NCBI RefSeq assembly: GCF_002556545.1
Contig: NZ_CP022685.1
Span: forward strand, 5,062,001 to 5,126,000
Origin: Streptomyces formicae
GTDB lineage: Bacteria; Actinomycetota; Actinomycetes; Streptomycetales; Streptomycetaceae
Reading direction: 5' to 3'
DNA: 64,000 nt
Shown in pieces: positions 17,273-24,828 of this stretch; position 1 is the first letter of the stretch; each line of letters opens with the position of its first letter. A model generated the notes under the pieces. It saw nothing but the letters and a program-made list of their open reading frames with translations, was not told the origin of the DNA and made no database searches. Position numbers and translations under genes: made by a program.

Positions 17273-19219
17273 TCAGGCGCGATGGACCTCCAGGGCGGTG
17301 CGCACCGCGGACTCGAGCGCGCCCTCGATCCAGGCGGGCTTGAGCGAGGTGTGGTCCCCGGCGAAGTGCAAGGGCCCCTCCGGGGAGGTCAGGTGCGGCA
17401 CGAGCGCGGTGTGCTGGCCGGGCAGGAGCACGGAGGCTTCGCCGTACGCGTAGGGGTCCCGGACCCAGCTCTGCGTGCGTCCCGCACCGGTGTAGAACAC
17501 CTCGATCCGCTGGCCGTACACGTCCTGCAAGCCCCGCAGAGCATGCGGATACCGGGCGTCGTCATCCAGGCAGTCCCAGCGCAGGGCGTCGTCGGACCAG
17601 CTGTAAGAGGCGAGGATCACGCCGCCCTCGCTCCCCGGGACCGGGTGGGAGGGATGGAACATGAAGCGGTTGGAGTTGTCGGAGAGGGAGCCGCCGCCCA
17701 CGGTCGCCGTCGCCTCCGGCTGGTCGCGCAGGGCGGAGCGCCGTGCGGCGTACTGCACGCGTTGCGCGTCCTTGAGCCATCCCTCGGGTACGGAGGGGTG
17801 GGCGCCCAGCAGCGACCCGTCGGTGGGCGCCTTGCCGTCGCGGTAGGCCGCGTACAGGCCGGGCCGGACCGTCTCCAGTTCGCGCTTCCACTCCGCTTCG
17901 GTCCACTCCCACCAGCGCCGGGAGAACTCCAGGAGGACCTTGGTCGCCGCGTCGTAGTGCATCTCGATGACGGCCCGCCGCTTGCCGTAGGAGAGCGGGG
18001 GAGAGACGGGGAGCTGACGCATCCCCGAGAAGGGCACCGTGATGATCGCGATGTCGGCGGTGAACTGCTCGTGCCGCACCGGTCCGCCGTCGGACTCGGT
18101 GACGGTGTCCACCCACACGCCCTTGCCGCTCGGTGCCTCCGTGCCGTGCGCGACGCGGGTGGCACGGCAGTTGAAGCGCACCAGGTGCCGCACCCGCGCC
18201 AGCAGGGCGTCGGCCAGGCGGGCGGTTCCGCCCTCGATCTCGAAGAAGCGCGTCTGAGGGTGGATGAGTGAGGCGTCGACGAAGCTGTGCAGGAAGGAGA
18301 GCGGCAGTCGGGAGGTGAGGTTCTCCAGCGTGCCCACCAGCTCGATCGTGCGGTGGTCCAGACGCGCGTGCTCGGACAGGAACCGGTACATGGACCACTC
18401 GCCGAACTGTTCCACCACCCGCGTCCAGCCCGCCAGGAGCTCCGGCAGGGGTTTGTCGACGCGCCGGCCGTCCGCCCCCACGACGGAGAACTCGTCGCGC
18501 ACCGGGTCCAGGACCGAGTCGACGATGCGGGCCGCGGGCACGTCCCACAGGTCCTCCGGGACGCCGAAGGACCGGTTGACCGGCTGGGGATTCCTGGCGT
18601 AGTCGGCGCGCCGTACCCGGATGCCGTTCACGTACAGCCAGGTCCGGCCCGTGCCCCGGGAATCGCGACCCACATCCGTCAGGAGGAAGCGGCGCCGCTT
18701 CAGGCCGAGTTGATCGATGAGGCCGGTCACCAGGGGGTGGACGTCCGGGATGCGCATCGCACCGGCCTCCGCGTACTGCTTCGGGTCCGCGAAGGGCTGC
18801 TCGGCCTTCTCGTGCCCCCCGGTCCGGAACGTCTTGATGCGGCCACCGGCCCGGTTTCCGTTGGCCTCGATCACGGTGACCTCGTGCCCGGCCTCGTTGA
18901 GCAGGTGCGCCGCGGTGAGTCCGGCCGCCCCCGCCCCGACGACCAACACCTTCTTGGGCCCCCCTCCGGCCCGCGGCAGCCCACCGCCCAGCAAGATCTT
19001 CTTGTAGGCGGGGACGAGTGACTGATCGTTTCTGTCCAGGACCAGGAGGGCTCGTGCCACGTCCGCGGACGCGTCCTTGGACGCCGGAGACGCGGGAGGA
19101 ACACTGCCGTTTCTGTCCGCGGCGTGTCCGGTGAGCGAGGCCGCGGTCGGCACGCCGACCGCGGCCAGACCGGCGACGGTCCTCGTGAAGGCGCGACGGG
19201 TGGGGCGATGGATGGGCAT
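17273..19219 (-). CDS. Tat-exported flavin amine oxidase
   Basis: A 648-residue FAD-dependent amine/L-amino-acid oxidase. The N-terminus has a twin-arginine signal, [17 protein letters not shown], with an alanine-rich cleavage region, so the enzyme should be folded with FAD and exported by Tat. The dinucleotide-binding motif is [19 protein letters not shown] (about 90-108) with the acidic end in [17 protein letters not shown]. The C-terminal FAD-contact segment is [21 protein letters not shown]. Secreted actinobacterial members oxidise L-amino acids such as lysine, glutamate or tryptophan to keto acid, ammonia and H2O2. Which one is unclear. The upstream gap has a pyrimidine-rich repeat (19350-19391). 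Confidence 0.87.
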   Translation of the reverse strand: MPIHRPTRRAFTRTVAGLAAVGVPTAASLTGHAADRNGSVPPASPASKDASADVARALLVLDRNDQSLVPAYKKILLGGGLPRAGGGPKKVLVVGAGAAGLTAAHLLNEAGHEVTVIEANGNRAGGRIKTFRTGGHEKAEQPFADPKQYAEAGAMRIPDVHPLVTGLIDQLGLKRRRFLLTDVGRDSRGTGRTWLYVNGIRVRRADYARNPQPVNRSFGVPEDLWDVPAARIVDSVLDPVRDEFSVVGADGRRVDKPLPELLAGWTRVVEQFGEWSMYRFLSEHARLDHRTIELVGTLENLTSRLPLSFLHSFVDASLIHPQTRFFEIEGGTARLADALLARVRHLVRFNCRATRVAHGTEAPSGKGVWVDTVTESDGGPVRHEQFTADIAIITVPFSGMRQLPVSPPLSYGKRRAVIEMHYDAATKVLLEFSRRWWEWTEAEWKRELETVRPGLYAAYRDGKAPTDGSLLGAHPSVPEGWLKDAQRVQYAARRSALRDQPEATATVGGGSLSDNSNRFMFHPSHPVPGSEGGVILASYSWSDDALRWDCLDDDARYPHALRGLQDVYGQRIEVFYTGAGRTQSWVRDPYAYGEASVLLPGQHTALVPHLTSPEGPLHFAGDHTSLKPAWIEGALESAVRTALEVHRA

Positions 19220-19349
19220 CCATCCGGTCTAGGGCCTGAACCGAACTCCCTCGCGGCGGCACACAGGAGCCGGGCTCTCAGCTCACCCGACCGGCGGTCA
19301 GCGGTGATGGCTCCACAGGACGCGTGAGAAGCCGACCGAGATCTCCTCC

Positions 19350-19391
19350 CGGTTTCCTCCCGGTTTCCTCCCGCTTTCTCCCGCTTTCTCC
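19350..19391. repeat. short tandem repeats CGGTTTCCTCC / CGCTTTCTCC
   Basis: Two exact copies of CGGTTTCCTCC (19350-19360, 19361-19371) followed by two copies of CGCTTTCTCC (from 19372 and 19382). The array is pyrimidine-rich on the plus strand and so forms AG-rich ribosome-site-like words on the minus strand, 130 bases before the amine oxidase start. Confidence 0.7.
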
Positions 19392-19436
19392 AGCCAGGGG
19401 TGTGGTCTCGAACGACTCCCCGCACCTGCCTGCGCG

Positions 19437-19748
19437 TCAGACGGCGGCAGCGGCGCCGAGCATCGCGGAAGCCTGCTGGACGGGGCTGAGGACATGCGGG
19501 GGCGCCGCGACGGGGAGAGCGCCGCGGCAGGTGAAGCCGAGTCGGGTCATGGCCCGGAGGACTTCACTGGCGCTGAAGTCGCGGCGGTCCTGACGCGTGA
19601 TGACCTGCCCGACCTGCTTGATCGGATAGGTGCGGCGGCCGATGATCACGGAATCGCCGGTGACCTCTTCGGGCTTGACGCCCTTCATGGACTCCAGGAC
19701 GCCGCTCTTGGTGAGGTCGAACGGGAAGCGGGCGATGACACAGCGCAT
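19437..19748 (-). CDS. small conserved protein (SCO5918-type)
   Basis: A 103-residue soluble protein starting MRCVIARFPFDLTKSGVLESMKG. The N-terminal 70 residues (IIGRRTYPIKQVGQVITRQDRRDFSASEVLRAM) are charged and well conserved in streptomycetes as I recall, the last 30 are Ala/Pro-rich. I believe this is the family named after SCO5918, which in S. coelicolor lies next to the same DEAD-box helicase and cold-shock genes. No catalytic motif is visible. GGGAGAAGG-like bases precede the start. Co-location with a helicase and CspA suggests a role in RNA handling at low temperature, an inference from context only. Confidence 0.7.
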   Translation of the reverse strand: MRCVIARFPFDLTKSGVLESMKGVKPEEVTGDSVIIGRRTYPIKQVGQVITRQDRRDFSASEVLRAMTRLGFTCRGALPVAAPPHVLSPVQQASAMLGAAAAV

Positions 19749-19798
19749 GAAGCCTCACAGGGAGAAGGGGAGATGGTTCCGTCGCGACGAGGCGCCGG

Positions 19799-20095
19799 TC
19801 ACCGCTGTGGTGAAGGGCCGTAGCCGTCGAGGATGTCGCGCAGTTGGAATCGGTCCGTGTACGTGGGGCTGTCCCGGATGGCGGTGAGCTGGGCCTCCGT
19901 GACGACGCCGGTGCACAGACCGTCGTTGTCGCAGACGAGAAGGTGCCCGGTGCGGGCGCTGGCCATGACGGCCAGGGCCACCTCGACGGTCATGTCGTCG
20001 CAGACCTGCGGACCTGCCGTGTCCACGGCGGCAGTCACCGGTCGGGGGAGAGGGGCGGAGCCCGCGGGGCGGGGTTGCGTGCGAACCGGCGTCAA
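19799..20095 (-). CDS. short CBS-domain protein
   Basis: A 98-residue protein with one CBS-like unit: VCDDMTVEVALAVMASARTGHLLVCDNDGLCTGVVTEAQLTAIR, the classical sheet-helix-sheet ending in G-V-V-T/S-x-x-D/Q-L. CBS modules bind adenosine nucleotides and act in pairs, so this protein should dimerise. I place the start at a TTG (20095) because GCAGGAGG stands six bases before it; the frame extends 13 codons upstream to a GTG at 20134 without a site. It lies 49 bases downstream of the helicase stop on the same strand and may be co-transcribed with it. Confidence 0.72.
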   Translation of the reverse strand: MTPVRTQPRPAGSAPLPRPVTAAVDTAGPQVCDDMTVEVALAVMASARTGHLLVCDNDGLCTGVVTEAQLTAIRDSPTYTDRFQLRDILDGYGPSPQR

Positions 20096-20144
20096 GACAT
20101 GCCTCCTGCAGATGTGGGCGGGCTTCACGGTCACGCGGGCGGCC

Positions 20145-21575
20145 CTAGGCGGCCGCGTCGAAGGAGGAATGCCGCGCGGCAGCGCGCCGGGCCGCCGAGG
20201 AGGGGCTGCGGCGACCGCGGGAGGCCGCGCTGCGGCTGCGCTGACGTCGCTCGGCCACCGGCGCGGTGATCGTCACGCGGATACCGGAGGGTGCCTGGGC
20301 GCCGGTGATCCGGCGGAGCGCCTCTTCGCCGGAGCGGACCGAAGTGACCTGGGGAGCGATGCCGGCGGTGGCCATGAGGCGGGTCATGCCGCGGCGCTGG
20401 TTGGGGGTGACCAGCGTGACGACGCTGCCGGACTCGCCGGCCCGCGCGGTGCGGCCGCCGCGGTGGAGGTAGTCCTTGTGGTCGGTGGGCGGGTCGACGT
20501 TGACGACGAGGTCGAGGTTGTCGACGTGGATGCCGCGCGCCGCGACGTTCGTCGCGACGAGCACGGTGACGTGCCCGGTCCTGAACTGGTCCAGGGTCCG
20601 GGTGCGTTGGGGCTGCGACTTTCCGCCGTGCAGCGCGGCGGCCCGCACGCCGCTGTTCAGCAGGTCCCGCGTCAGCCGGTCGACGGCGTGCTTGGTGTCC
20701 AGGAACATGATCACCCGGCCGTCGCGTGCGGCGATCTCGGTCGTCGTCCGGTGCTTGTCGGCCCCGTGGACGTGCAGGACGTGGTGCTCCATCGTGCTGA
20801 CCGCGCCCGCCGACGGGTCGACGGAGTGGACGACCGGGTCGGTGAGGTAACGACGGACCAGGAGGTCGACGTTGCGGTCGAGGGTGGCGGAGAACAGCAT
20901 CCGCTGGCCCTCGGGGCGTACCTGGTCCAGGAGCGCGGTGACCTGGGGCATGAAGCCCATGTCGGCCATCTGGTCGGCCTCGTCGAGGACGGTGATCGCG
21001 ACCTGGTTCAGTCGGCAGTCGCCCCGGTCGATGAGGTCCTTGAGGCGGCCAGGCGTCGCGACGACGACTTCGGCGCCGGCGCGCAGTGCGTGGGACTGCC
21101 TGCGGATCGGCATGCCGCCGACGACGGTGGCCAGGCGCAGCCTCACCGACCGGGCGTACGGGGTGAGAGCTTCGGTCACCTGCTGGGCCAACTCCCGCGT
21201 CGGTACGAGGACAAGAGCCAGCGGCTGGCAGGGTTCGGCACGCTGCCCTGCGGTGCGCGCCAGCAGGGCCAGGCCGAAGGCGAGGGTCTTGCCGGAGCCC
21301 GTGCGCCCACGACCGAGTACGTCGCGGCCCGCGATGGTGTTGGGCAGGGTCGCCCCCTGGATGGGGAACGGGACGCGCATGCCCTGCGCGGTGAGCGAGG
21401 CGAGCAGCTGCTGGGGGAGGTCGAGGTCGGCGAACGCCTCGACGGCGGGGAGCGCGGGAGTGATCGTCTTGGGCAGGGCGAACTCGCCCGAGGCCGCCGA
21501 GGGCCTCCGACGGCTCGGGCCACCGGTAGTACGGCTACGGCGGGGGGAGTGGCTGTTCGTACGTGCGGGGTTCAT
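20145..21575 (-). CDS. DEAD-box ATP-dependent RNA helicase
   Basis: A 476-residue DEAD-box helicase. Motifs in order: Q-motif region PFPIQGATLP, Walker A GRGRTGSGKT, motif Ia VPTRELAQQV, Ib ATPGRL, DEAD as VLDEADQM, SAT as LFSATLD, then the RecA-2 motifs IMFLDTKHA, VATNVAARGIHV and HRGGRTARAG. Basic low-complexity tails at both ends (RRSRTTGGPSRRRPS; QRSRSAASRGRRSPSS) probably bind RNA. It unwinds short RNA duplexes, likely in cold adaptation or ribosome assembly, which fits CspA upstream on the same strand. The ATG at 21575 follows AAGGAAGG. A triplicated 11-base repeat lies in its promoter region. Confidence 0.92.
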   Translation of the reverse strand: MNPARTNSHSPRRSRTTGGPSRRRPSAASGEFALPKTITPALPAVEAFADLDLPQQLLASLTAQGMRVPFPIQGATLPNTIAGRDVLGRGRTGSGKTLAFGLALLARTAGQRAEPCQPLALVLVPTRELAQQVTEALTPYARSVRLRLATVVGGMPIRRQSHALRAGAEVVVATPGRLKDLIDRGDCRLNQVAITVLDEADQMADMGFMPQVTALLDQVRPEGQRMLFSATLDRNVDLLVRRYLTDPVVHSVDPSAGAVSTMEHHVLHVHGADKHRTTTEIAARDGRVIMFLDTKHAVDRLTRDLLNSGVRAAALHGGKSQPQRTRTLDQFRTGHVTVLVATNVAARGIHVDNLDLVVNVDPPTDHKDYLHRGGRTARAGESGSVVTLVTPNQRRGMTRLMATAGIAPQVTSVRSGEEALRRITGAQAPSGIRVTITAPVAERRQRSRSAASRGRRSPSSAARRAAARHSSFDAAA

Positions 21576-21700
21576 GCGGAACCTTCCTTGATGCGGCACG
21601 CATCAAGGAACTCTCGCAGCAGAGGAGGAACAGTGCGGAGAGTCGCAAGAACGGGCCGAACGAAATACGAGAATCGAAATTCCGGAACAGTGATTTGCGG

Positions 21701-21733
21701 GCGATCCGCAGGCGATCCGCAGGCGATCCGCAG
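21701..21733. repeat. three tandem copies of GCGATCCGCAG
   Basis: Exact 11-base units at 21701, 21712 and 21723. They sit 126 bases upstream of the DEAD-box helicase start, between it and the cspA terminator, so they could be stacked protein sites or a slippage product. Confidence 0.8.
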
Positions 21734-21758
21734 GTGAGGAATTCGCCGGAGAATGTCC

Positions 21759-21800
21759 GTAGCTGGGGCCCGCACTCCGAGGGATGCGGGCCCCAGCTAC
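21759..21800 (-). terminator. strong hairpin terminator of cspA
   Basis: Perfect 16-base arms (21759-21774 and 21785-21800) with a 10-base loop, 16 bases beyond the cspA stop. There is no U-tract, as is common for Streptomyces terminators. Confidence 0.85.
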
Positions 21801-21816
21801 GAAGTGCGTGTCAGCG

Positions 21817-22020
21817 TTAGACGGGAACGATGTTCTCGGCCGTCAGGCCCTTCTGGGCCTGCGCGATGTCGAAGGTGACCTTCTGGCCTTCGGTCAGCTC
21901 GCGGAGGCCCTGGGCGGCGATGTTCGAGAAGTGGGCGTACACGTCAGCGCCGCCGCCGTCCTGCTCGATGAAGCCGAAACCCCTGGCCGCGTTGAACCAC
22001 TTCACAGTGCCGGACGCCAT
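21817..22020 (-). CDS. cspA: cold-shock protein CspA family
   Basis: A 67-residue cold-shock protein with the intact signature: [31 protein letters not shown], containing RNP1 (GFGFI) and RNP2 (DVYAHF), then [11 protein letters not shown] and ENIVPV. It is a single-stranded RNA/DNA chaperone in the cytoplasm. The start is fixed by AAGGAGA seven bases upstream. The 5' region (22021-22130) is AT-richer than the surroundings and could be a structured leader of the kind used for temperature control of csp genes. A very strong hairpin follows the stop. The neighbouring RNA helicase is a natural partner. Confidence 0.95.
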   Translation of the reverse strand: MASGTVKWFNAARGFGFIEQDGGGADVYAHFSNIAAQGLRELTEGQKVTFDIAQAQKGLTAENIVPV

Positions 22021-22370
22021 GTCGTATCTCCTTGCCCCGCCTGAAAGAAGACCGGAAGTGCAGAAAGCCCTCTGCGGCTGAAAATGCCGACACGAGCGTC
22101 GAAGTTTTGGAACCATAACTGCAACTAAGAGTGACAGTAGCATGCGGTAGTGGCCTGTGCGTGGTCAATTATTTCGACCTGTTCGCCGCGGTAAACACAC
22201 TGTCCGCGCGGCGCGTCAAACTCTTATGCCGCGTTCATAGATATTGGGGCACCGCAAAATGTGGTGTCCGAGATCGCCCTGCGGTGTCGCTCGCACCAGC
22301 CCGTGTGCCGCCCCTGACGCGGGGCGGCGGCCGCGCGGCGATCCCGCTGCGCGGCCCTGACATGGGTGCC

Positions 22371-22715
22371 TCAGTCCGAGCCCGCGGTCGCCGGTTTCTC
22401 CGCCTCGGCGGCGCTGCGGTATTCGGCGTTGATGCGCTGAGCCTCTTCGAGCTGGTCCTCAAGGATCACGATGCGGCAGGCGGCCTCGATGGGGGTGCCC
22501 TGGTCGACGAGTTCCCGGGCGCGGGCGGCGATCCGCAACTGGTAGCGCGAGTAGCGGCGGTGCCCGCCGTCGGAGCGCAGCGGGGTGATGAGGCGGGCCT
22601 CTCCGACGGCGCGGAGGAATCCCTGCGTGGTGCCGAGCATCTCGGCGGCCCGGCCCATGGTGTAGGCGGGGTAGTCGTCGTCATCAAGACGGCTGAACGA
22701 GTCGTCTGCTGTCAT
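22371..22715 (-). CDS. MerR-like helix-turn-helix regulator
   Basis: A 114-residue protein with a MerR-type winged helix: YTMGRAAEMLGTTQGFLRAVGEARLITPLRSDGGHRRYSRYQL (about 17-60), where GHRRYS is the wing signature, then a C-terminal coiled helix ILEDQLEEAQRINAEYRSAAEAE for dimerisation. It lacks an effector domain, so like other short MerR-like proteins it likely reads DNA with no small-molecule binding. The ATG at 22715 follows AGAGAGG. A perfect 32-bp palindrome lies 27 bases upstream and may be its operator or a transcript terminator. In streptomycetes such proteins often accompany cold-shock or helicase genes. Confidence 0.85.
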   Translation of the reverse strand: MTADDSFSRLDDDDYPAYTMGRAAEMLGTTQGFLRAVGEARLITPLRSDGGHRRYSRYQLRIAARARELVDQGTPIEAACRIVILEDQLEEAQRINAEYRSAAEAEKPATAGSD

Positions 22716-22741
22716 TTGCACCTCTCTGTGGAACGCGTGGA

Positions 22742-22773
22742 GGGGCCCGGGTGCCAATTGGCACCCGGGCCCC
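22742..22773. promoter_or_regulatory. perfect 32-bp palindrome upstream of the MerR-like gene
   Basis: Sixteen-base arms without a spacer, centred on GCCAATTGGC at 22753-22762. Position just upstream of the start suggests an operator for a dimer, or a hairpin that ends transcription coming from the right. Both are possible. Confidence 0.7.
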
Positions 22774-23504
22774 GAAGGAACTTGCTACACCATCTGCCGG
22801 CCTTGATGTTGCACCGGCCTTCTGTTTCCGCTGGCCCGACCTGGAAGTCGTCGGGATCGCGGGGATCGCGGTTGCTTGACCGGAGACCACCTCACTATCG
22901 ATGTCCTGCGGTACCCGGGCTCAAGATTCCGCCCGGGCGATCCTGATGGCGCCTGGCTCCTCCGTTTCTTCCCTCTGGATCCGATCACTTACCTACTGCT
23001 GGTACTGCTGGTACTGCCGTGCTTCCCTACGTACTGCTCCGTGGCCTGTCGCAGCGCCACTCTCCGGCAGCCAGCTGGGTGCTGCTGCCGCATTACTGCT
23101 CATGGCGGCCCCTGATCACTGCGGGCCACCCGGTCCGGTCGTCAGTGCCGTCACCGTCCAACGAAAGCCTGGCTTCGACACTCCACCACCGCACCGTCCT
23201 GCGAACGACAACTGCGGTTACTGCTGCCCGCCAGTTCATCTCTGCCGGGCTCTGCGATCTCTCTGGCTACAAGAGAAACCATACCCACGCAGCACCTCAA
23301 TGTCTACCCTGACCGACATAGATTTCCGTGAGTCGTACGGGGTGATAGTCGTACTCGATCGCAAGCCAAGATGGCGGCCTGGTCACCCGCGGGGCTGCCC
23401 GGCGGATCACCCTCGTCGGGCAACCGCCGACCAGTTCGGGCGCGAAGACAGGGCGAGTGGGCGCTACGCTGGACTCCTGCGGTGATCTCTCGTGGTCGCC
23501 GCGC
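22774..23504. other. about 730 bases with no supported gene
   Basis: Several frames are open but none has Streptomyces codon bias plus a ribosome site. Composition is somewhat lower in GC than the flanks. It has a short TACTGCTGG tandem (22994-23011) and an 8-9 base stem CCCGGGC/GCCCGGG around 22915-22940. It looks like a junction between the cold-shock cluster and the fluoride island, and presumably holds the promoter of the crcB operon. Confidence 0.5.
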
Positions 23505-23563
23505 GGCGGTGGGGCCCGCCGTACCCGAACCGCGGTGCTGTTGCCGCCAACGGTCCCTACTTG
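23505..23563 (+). ncRNA. fluoride (crcB-type) riboswitch candidate controlling crcB
   Basis: The segment fits the fluoride riboswitch fold as known from the Thermotoga petrophila aptamer. P1 is GGCG (23505-23508) with CGCC (23517-23520) around an eight-base loop GUGGGGCC; GAAC (23527-23530) precedes P3, GCGG (23532-23535) with CCGC (23544-23547); then CAACGGUCCCUAC (23548-23560). The loop GGGGCC can pair with GGUCCC to give the required pseudoknot (five Watson-Crick, one G-U). The usual A6-U38 contact would be G-C here. The conserved 3' strand CCUACUUG (23556-23563) can instead pair with CGAGUAGG (23599-23606), which contains the AGGAG of crcB, so ligand binding should free the ribosome site. 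Fold assigned by eye. Confidence 0.72.
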
Positions 23564-23611
23564 TGACGGCACGCGCCCTCTTGGCTTGGGCGCCGCGCGA
23601 GTAGGAGACGT

Positions 23612-24112
23612 GTGTCCATGGGAGCCCCCCGGAGCCAGGTGACCCAGTCGGCCGACGAGGCCGCCGATATCGACCCCGATCTTCAGCTGCCCGCGCAGCG
23701 GCAGATGCCGCTGCGCGGGCAGTGGTCTGTTGTCGGGGTGGTCGCGCTGGGCGGGGCGATCGGCGCGTCGGCCCGGTATGGGGTGGCACAGATATGGCCG
23801 ACCGCGGCGGGTGGGTTTCCGTGGGCCACGCTGTGGACCAATGCCATGGGCTGCGCGGTGATCGGCGTGTTCATGGTGGTCATCACGGATGTGTGGGCGG
23901 CGCACCAGCTGGTGCGGCCCTTCTTCGGTACGGGGGTCCTTGGCGGGTTCACCACGTTCTCGACGTACGCCGTGGACGTCGAGAAGCTGGTGGACGGCCG
24001 GGCGGCGGGGCGGGGCCTTGCGTATCTGGGGGCGACTTTGCTGGCGGCAATGGCCGCCGTGTGGCTGGCGGTGTGGATGACGCGCCGCGTCCTGGAGTGG
24101 AGAGCGCGATGA
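23612..24112 (+). CDS. crcB: fluoride channel CrcB/Fluc, first paralogue
   Basis: A 166-residue CrcB/Fluc fluoride channel with an extended N-terminal cytoplasmic tail (about 40 residues, [13 protein letters not shown]). Four helices follow, with family motifs [11 protein letters not shown] in the first, [12 protein letters not shown] in the second, and [15 protein letters not shown] in the third, which supplies the Phe-box and central Na+ site region; the fourth is [14 protein letters not shown]. Fluc works as an antiparallel dimer that lets F- leave the cytoplasm. Starts at GTG 23612 or ATG 23618 share one AGGAG site. It overlaps the DUF190 gene by ATGA and heads an operon behind the riboswitch candidate. 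Confidence 0.93.
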   Translation: MSMGAPRSQVTQSADEAADIDPDLQLPAQRQMPLRGQWSVVGVVALGGAIGASARYGVAQIWPTAAGGFPWATLWTNAMGCAVIGVFMVVITDVWAAHQLVRPFFGTGVLGGFTTFSTYAVDVEKLVDGRAAGRGLAYLGATLLAAMAAVWLAVWMTRRVLEWRAR

Positions 24113-24453
24113 CGAGGCTGACGGGTACGGCGCTACGGGTGACGATCTTCATCGGGGAGTGCGACCAGTGGCACCACAGGCCGGTGTTCACGGAGATCGT
24201 GCACCGAGCCCATGAAGCGGGGCTTGCGGGCGCGAGTGTGTTCCGGGGGGTCGAGGGCTTCGGCGCTTCCTCCCTCATCCACACTGCCCGCCTGCTGTCG
24301 CTCAGTGACGATCTGCCGGTGGCGGTCGTGATCGTGGACGCCGAGGAGCGGATCCGGGCGTTCCTGCCGCAGCTGGACGAGCTGGTGGAAGAGGGCCTGG
24401 TGATCCTGGACGACTGCGAGGTCATCCGCTACGTGGGCCGGGAGAAGAGCTAA
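24109..24453 (+). CDS. DUF190 protein, first copy
   Basis: A 114-residue protein with the DUF190 pattern: [44 protein letters not shown], then an SxxIHT stretch, [25 protein letters not shown]190 proteins have a PII-like ferredoxin fold and are commonly encoded with crcB, so they are thought to sense or regulate fluoride export. It overlaps the upstream crcB by four bases and its TAA directly abuts the GTG of the second crcB, so the three are translationally coupled. A second, diverged copy is at 29130-29492. Confidence 0.9.
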   Translation: MTRLTGTALRVTIFIGECDQWHHRPVFTEIVHRAHEAGLAGASVFRGVEGFGASSLIHTARLLSLSDDLPVAVVIVDAEERIRAFLPQLDELVEEGLVILDDCEVIRYVGREKS

Positions 24454-24828
24454 GTGAACTGGCTCCTTGTGATCCTCGGCGGTGCCATCGGCGCGCCGCT
24501 GCGCTATCTGACCGACCGCGCGGTGCAGCAACGGCATGACACGGTCTTCCCGTGGGGGACTTTCACGGTGAACGTGGTGGGCTGCCTGGTCCTTGGCCTG
24601 GTGACCGGCGCGGCGGTCGCCGGGGCCGCGTCCTCTCATCTGCAGCTGCTGCTGGGGACCGGGCTGTGCGGGGCGCTGACCACGTATTCCACGTTCTCGT
24701 ACGAGACGCTGCGGCTGACCGAGGACGGCGCGAAGTTCTACGCGGCCGTGAACGTGGTCGCGAGCGTGGTGGCCGGGCTCGGCGCGGTGTTCGTCGGGAT
24801 CGCCGTGGCGGAGGCCCTGTGGGCGTAG
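24454..24828 (+). CDS. crcB: fluoride channel CrcB/Fluc, second paralogue
   Basis: A 124-residue CrcB/Fluc protein without the long N-tail of the first copy. Motifs: GGAIGAPLRYLTDR, TVNVVGCLVLGLV, LCGALTTYSTFSYETLRL and a final NVVASVVAGLGAVFVGIAV helix. Paired crcB genes in actinobacteria and firmicutes are known to encode subunits with fixed opposite orientations that form a heterodimer, and the tight coupling here (start abuts the previous stop) fits that. Note TTYST in place of TTFST of the first copy at the ion-pathway helix break. The MFS gene overlaps its 3' end by ten bases. Confidence 0.93.
   Translation: MNWLLVILGGAIGAPLRYLTDRAVQQRHDTVFPWGTFTVNVVGCLVLGLVTGAAVAGAASSHLQLLLGTGLCGALTTYSTFSYETLRLTEDGAKFYAAVNVVASVVAGLGAVFVGIAVAEALWA

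Noticed and set aside
22890..22960. A third fluoride-riboswitch-like stretch (CGATG... CTGATGGCGCC...) in the long gap before crcB
   Set aside because: It has a CCCGGGC/GCCCGGG stem and a CUGAUGG word, but no P1 with the eight-base loop and no matching pseudoknot partner could be found.
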